Below are positions 6,478 through 8,261 of a stretch of 8,261 bases of DNA, one piece after another. Where the stretch lies: assembly GCA_964517125.1 (NCBI GenBank), contig CAZFBD010000115.1, forward strand, positions 1-8,261. Reading direction: 5' to 3'. Under the pieces are notes generated by a model that saw nothing but the letters and a program-made list of their open reading frames with translations, made no database searches and had not been told where the DNA came from. Both the position numbers and the translations under genes were made by a program. Within the stretch, counting starts at the first letter, position 1. Each line of letters opens with the position of its first letter. This DNA comes from SHLQ01 sp964517125. Its GTDB lineage: Bacteria > Actinomycetota > Acidimicrobiia > Acidimicrobiales > SHLQ01.

Positions 6478-6774
6478 CATCCGGACCTGGCGATCGAGGT
6501 TGTCGAGTTCGCCGATCTGCAGCGGCGACGCCAGGGAAACGTCGCCGACGGCGAGCCCGAACGCCCATCATTCGAGCACTTCCTCATCATTCGAGGCGGT
6601 ACGGGAGTGCACACCATCGACTTTCGCACCGAGTCACTCCAACGAGGCCGAATGATCCGGGTTCGACCCGGACAGGGGCAGCAGTGGACGTCCTCCGACT
6701 CGCTCGATGCGGTCCTGGTTCTGGCGAAGGATGCTCATCGAGCCGATCGATGGTTCGCCGGCCGCCTTTCGCTC
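6478..6774 (+). pseudogene. AraC-family regulator sensor (cupin) domain remnant
   Basis: This plus-strand reading gives HPDLAIEVVEFADLQRRR, then RPSFEHFLIIRGGTGVHTI, DFRTESLQRGRMIRVRPGQ and SLDAVLVLA. That is the N-terminal ligand-sensing beta-barrel of AraC-type transcription regulators: the (G)TG.HTIDF strand, the RPGQ.Q turn and the final hydrophobic strand. No ATG, GTG or TTG lies in this frame between the preceding stop (6337-6339) and GTG 6607, which is already inside the domain. The DNA-binding helix-turn-helix half is absent: after about 6725 the frame loses family resemblance and then runs antisense through the end of dciA. Without a start or a DNA-binding part it is probably a fragment. 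The 199 nt between it and the HNH gene (6279-6477) show nothing I can support. Confidence 0.65.
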
Positions 6775-6794
6775 CGCGGTTGCCCTGTAGGGAT

Positions 6795-7139
6795 TCAGCG
6801 AGGCTTGGCGATACGAACCGTGAGCGTCTTCACCTGGTCCGTGTTGAGCTTCTCGCGCACCTGACGGACGAGCTCCTCGCCCATCCACTCCATCTCGCTC
6901 GCCCAGGCCGGATCGTCGACCTCGATGAGCAGGTTGCCTTCTTCGATCTTGACCGGACGGGTATGGGCACCAATGACCTCGCCGACGATGTCGGCCCAGT
7001 TGGAGAACACGGACTCGACAACCGAAACCTCGGGCGCCTTCATGTGCTTCATCAGCCGGTTGACGCTGCCGCTCATGGGGCGCGGACCGTCCCACGCCTC
7101 GCGACGCGTCCGACGGTACGGTCGATCAGACGGAGACAA
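6795..7139 (-). CDS. dciA: DUF721/DciA-family protein (predicted DnaB helicase-loading partner)
   Basis: DciA proteins interact with the replicative helicase and support its loading in bacteria lacking DnaC. The 114-residue product carries RREAWDGPRP (12-21), matching the R-x-W-x-G-P-x-P motif before the DUF721 core in mycobacterial homologues. The core follows: VVESVFSNWADIVGEVIGAH, then RPVKIEEGNLLIEVDDPAWA and MGEELVRQVREKLN. Because the motif lies upstream of the first ATG (7076), I favour TTG 7139, which overlaps the end of recF by 14 nt and implies coupled translation; neither start has a good Shine-Dalgarno, so the start is uncertain. Its place directly after recF matches the order in Mycobacterium (recF-Rv0004-gyrB), but here gyrB is 3 kb further on. 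It is shorter than the ~187-residue mycobacterial protein, lacking the long N-terminal leader. Confidence 0.85.
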   Translation of the reverse strand: MSPSDRPYRRTRREAWDGPRPMSGSVNRLMKHMKAPEVSVVESVFSNWADIVGEVIGAHTRPVKIEEGNLLIEVDDPAWASEMEWMGEELVRQVREKLNTDQVKTLTVRIAKPR

Positions 7140-8244
7140 CGTCGGCCTGGCCAAGTCGGATGGTGGCGTCGGCGACCGCACCGGGCGGAAGGTCGGTCGC
7201 GGACGTGAGCAGGGTCTGACCCGTGGGGAGCGCAGCGACGAGGGCGGCGGATCGGTCGTCGTCGAGCTCGCTGAACACGTCGTCGAGAATGAGCAATGGA
7301 GCCACACCGACGGTGGAGCGAACAAGCTCGTGGCCAGCAAGCCGCAGAGCCAGCGCGACCGAACGTTGTTCCCCTTGCGAGGCGTGGGTGCGAGCCGGCA
7401 TGCCGTTGAGCAGCAGCTCGAGTTCGTCGCGATGTGGACCCACCGTGCTGATACCCCGGCGCACATCGTCCTTGCGAGACGCTTCGAGTGCGGCCGCCAT
7501 GCCGGTGTCGTCCCAGGGGGCAACGTAGGCCAGCGACACCTCGTGATCACCGCCGGCGACCGCTCGCAATGCGGTCTGCACGACCGGCGTGAGCTGCTCG
7601 ATGACGTCGGCACGAAGGGCACACAACTGGTCGCCGATCTGAGCGAGCTTCTCGTCCCAGACATCGAGCGTGAACGCGGCCTCGGAGCTGAGGCGGCCAT
7701 GGCATCCCTTGAGCAGGGCATTGCGCTGCTTGAGCACCTTCTCGACCTCGGAACGGATGGCTTCGTTGCGCGGGTGGAACCCCAGCAGGACATGGTCGAG
7801 ATACGACCGTCGTTCGCCGGGAGATCCCTTGACCAGGTCCAGATCGTCGGGCGCAAACACGGTGACCGACATGACCCCAAGCAGGTCCTTCGTTCGTTGG
7901 ACTCGTTGCCGGTTCATCTGGATGCGGGCACGGCCGGTGCGAGGGAGTTCCGCTTCGAGCAGAAGCTCGCGGCCGTCGCTGCGAAGTTGTGCTCGGGCGA
8001 CGGCCCGCTCGGCACCGCGTTGGATGAGCGCATCGGTCGGGGCACCGCGGAAGGATCGCATCGTGGCAAGCCACGCCGTCGCCTCGACGATGTTGGTCTT
8101 GCCTGACCCGTTGGGGCCGACGATGGCGGTCACTCCGGGAGCGAACTGCATCTCGAAACGTGCGTGCGAACGGAACCCGGTGAGCCACAACTGTTCCAGG
8201 ACGAGCGCCGACGCGGCAGATTCGGCGGGTGCAAGGTCGGTCAC
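7126..8244 (-). CDS. recF: DNA replication and repair protein RecF
   Basis: An SMC-like ABC ATPase that acts with RecO and RecR to load RecA at single-strand gaps. The 372-residue product has the N-terminal strand LWLTGFRSHARFEMQF, Walker A GPNGSGKTN (43-51), the family segment VFAPDDLDLVKGSPGERRSY, the ABC signature SQGEQRSVALAL (about 289-300) and Walker B LLILDDVFSELDDD (about 317-330). GTG 8244 is the first possible start, as an in-frame TAG lies just upstream, but the AGGAG that would serve it abuts the codon. Family proteins usually begin about where LEQLWLTGFRS starts, so a start 15-18 residues later, such as TTG at residue 19, is possible. It is expected to follow dnaN, which would lie beyond the right edge. 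It overlaps dciA at its 3' end. Confidence 0.96.
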   Translation of the reverse strand: MTDLAPAESAASALVLEQLWLTGFRSHARFEMQFAPGVTAIVGPNGSGKTNIVEATAWLATMRSFRGAPTDALIQRGAERAVARAQLRSDGRELLLEAELPRTGRARIQMNRQRVQRTKDLLGVMSVTVFAPDDLDLVKGSPGERRSYLDHVLLGFHPRNEAIRSEVEKVLKQRNALLKGCHGRLSSEAAFTLDVWDEKLAQIGDQLCALRADVIEQLTPVVQTALRAVAGGDHEVSLAYVAPWDDTGMAAALEASRKDDVRRGISTVGPHRDELELLLNGMPARTHASQGEQRSVALALRLAGHELVRSTVGVAPLLILDDVFSELDDDRSAALVAALPTGQTLLTSATDLPPGAVADATIRLGQADVVSV

Positions 8245-8261
8245 CTCCTGAACCTACCGCG

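Noticed and set aside
6248..6571. Minus-strand reading with a VTIDHVPAF stretch that recalls an HNH motif
   Set aside because: No CxxC pairs or following Asn motif, mostly arginine-rich shadow sequence, and the plus strand carries a better AraC-domain reading over part of it.
6795..7880. 361-codon minus-strand frame treated as one protein
   Set aside because: Only its last ~114 codons are protein-like (dciA); the rest is an out-of-frame reading of recF.

Overview
The window is G+C-rich and looks like a high-GC actinomycete chromosome or draft-genome scaffold, possibly an acidimicrobial or related marine/freshwater lineage; the lineage is an inference from gene order and composition. A run of exactly 100 N (5026-5125) shows it is a scaffolded assembly. 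The anchor is the replication-origin gene set, all on the minus strand: recF (8244-7126), a dciA/DUF721 gene overlapping its end (7139-6795), and gyrB (3779-1836). In many actinomycetes the order dnaN-recF-dciA-gyrB-gyrA is contiguous. Here about 3 kb of other material lies between dciA and gyrB, and gyrA does not follow gyrB.

Layout from low to high coordinates. Positions 1-770 (minus) hold the middle of a thiamine-diphosphate enzyme of the acetolactate synthase/pyruvate oxidase type, running off the left edge and lacking its N-terminal domain. Positions 771-1176 hold the N-terminal part of a Rieske [2Fe-2S] protein resembling the Rieske plus FMN glutamate-synthase-like family; its middle 60 codons (791-970) lie in the opposite orientation and its large FMN domain is absent. 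Positions 1314-1700 encode a small membrane protein, followed on the minus strand by hairpins. gyrB comes next, ending in a 10-bp hairpin. Divergent from gyrB is a secreted class A beta-lactamase-like hydrolase with a C-terminal LysM-like segment (3948-4998, plus), broken by a stop codon and a frameshift. A convergent intergenic region (4999-5242) holds the assembly gap and three copies of a GGTGCCTGGCACC palindrome. A two-gene unit follows on the minus strand: HNH nuclease-like gene (6278-5898) and a thiopurine methyltransferase-like gene (5896-5243), one base apart. Positions 6478-6774 (plus) hold an orphan AraC-type sensor-domain remnant. dciA and recF close the window.

The core genes (gyrB, recF, dciA) and the HNH/methyltransferase pair read cleanly. 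Four other genes are damaged: the TPP enzyme, the Rieske protein, the beta-lactamase-like gene and the AraC remnant. This is either real decay at a rearrangement-prone locus or assembly/consensus error, and sequence alone cannot decide. The most distinctive observation is the ~180-bp internal inversion in the Rieske gene. I see no CRISPR array, tRNA, rRNA, integrase, transposase or recognisable defence system, and I do not claim a new biological system here.
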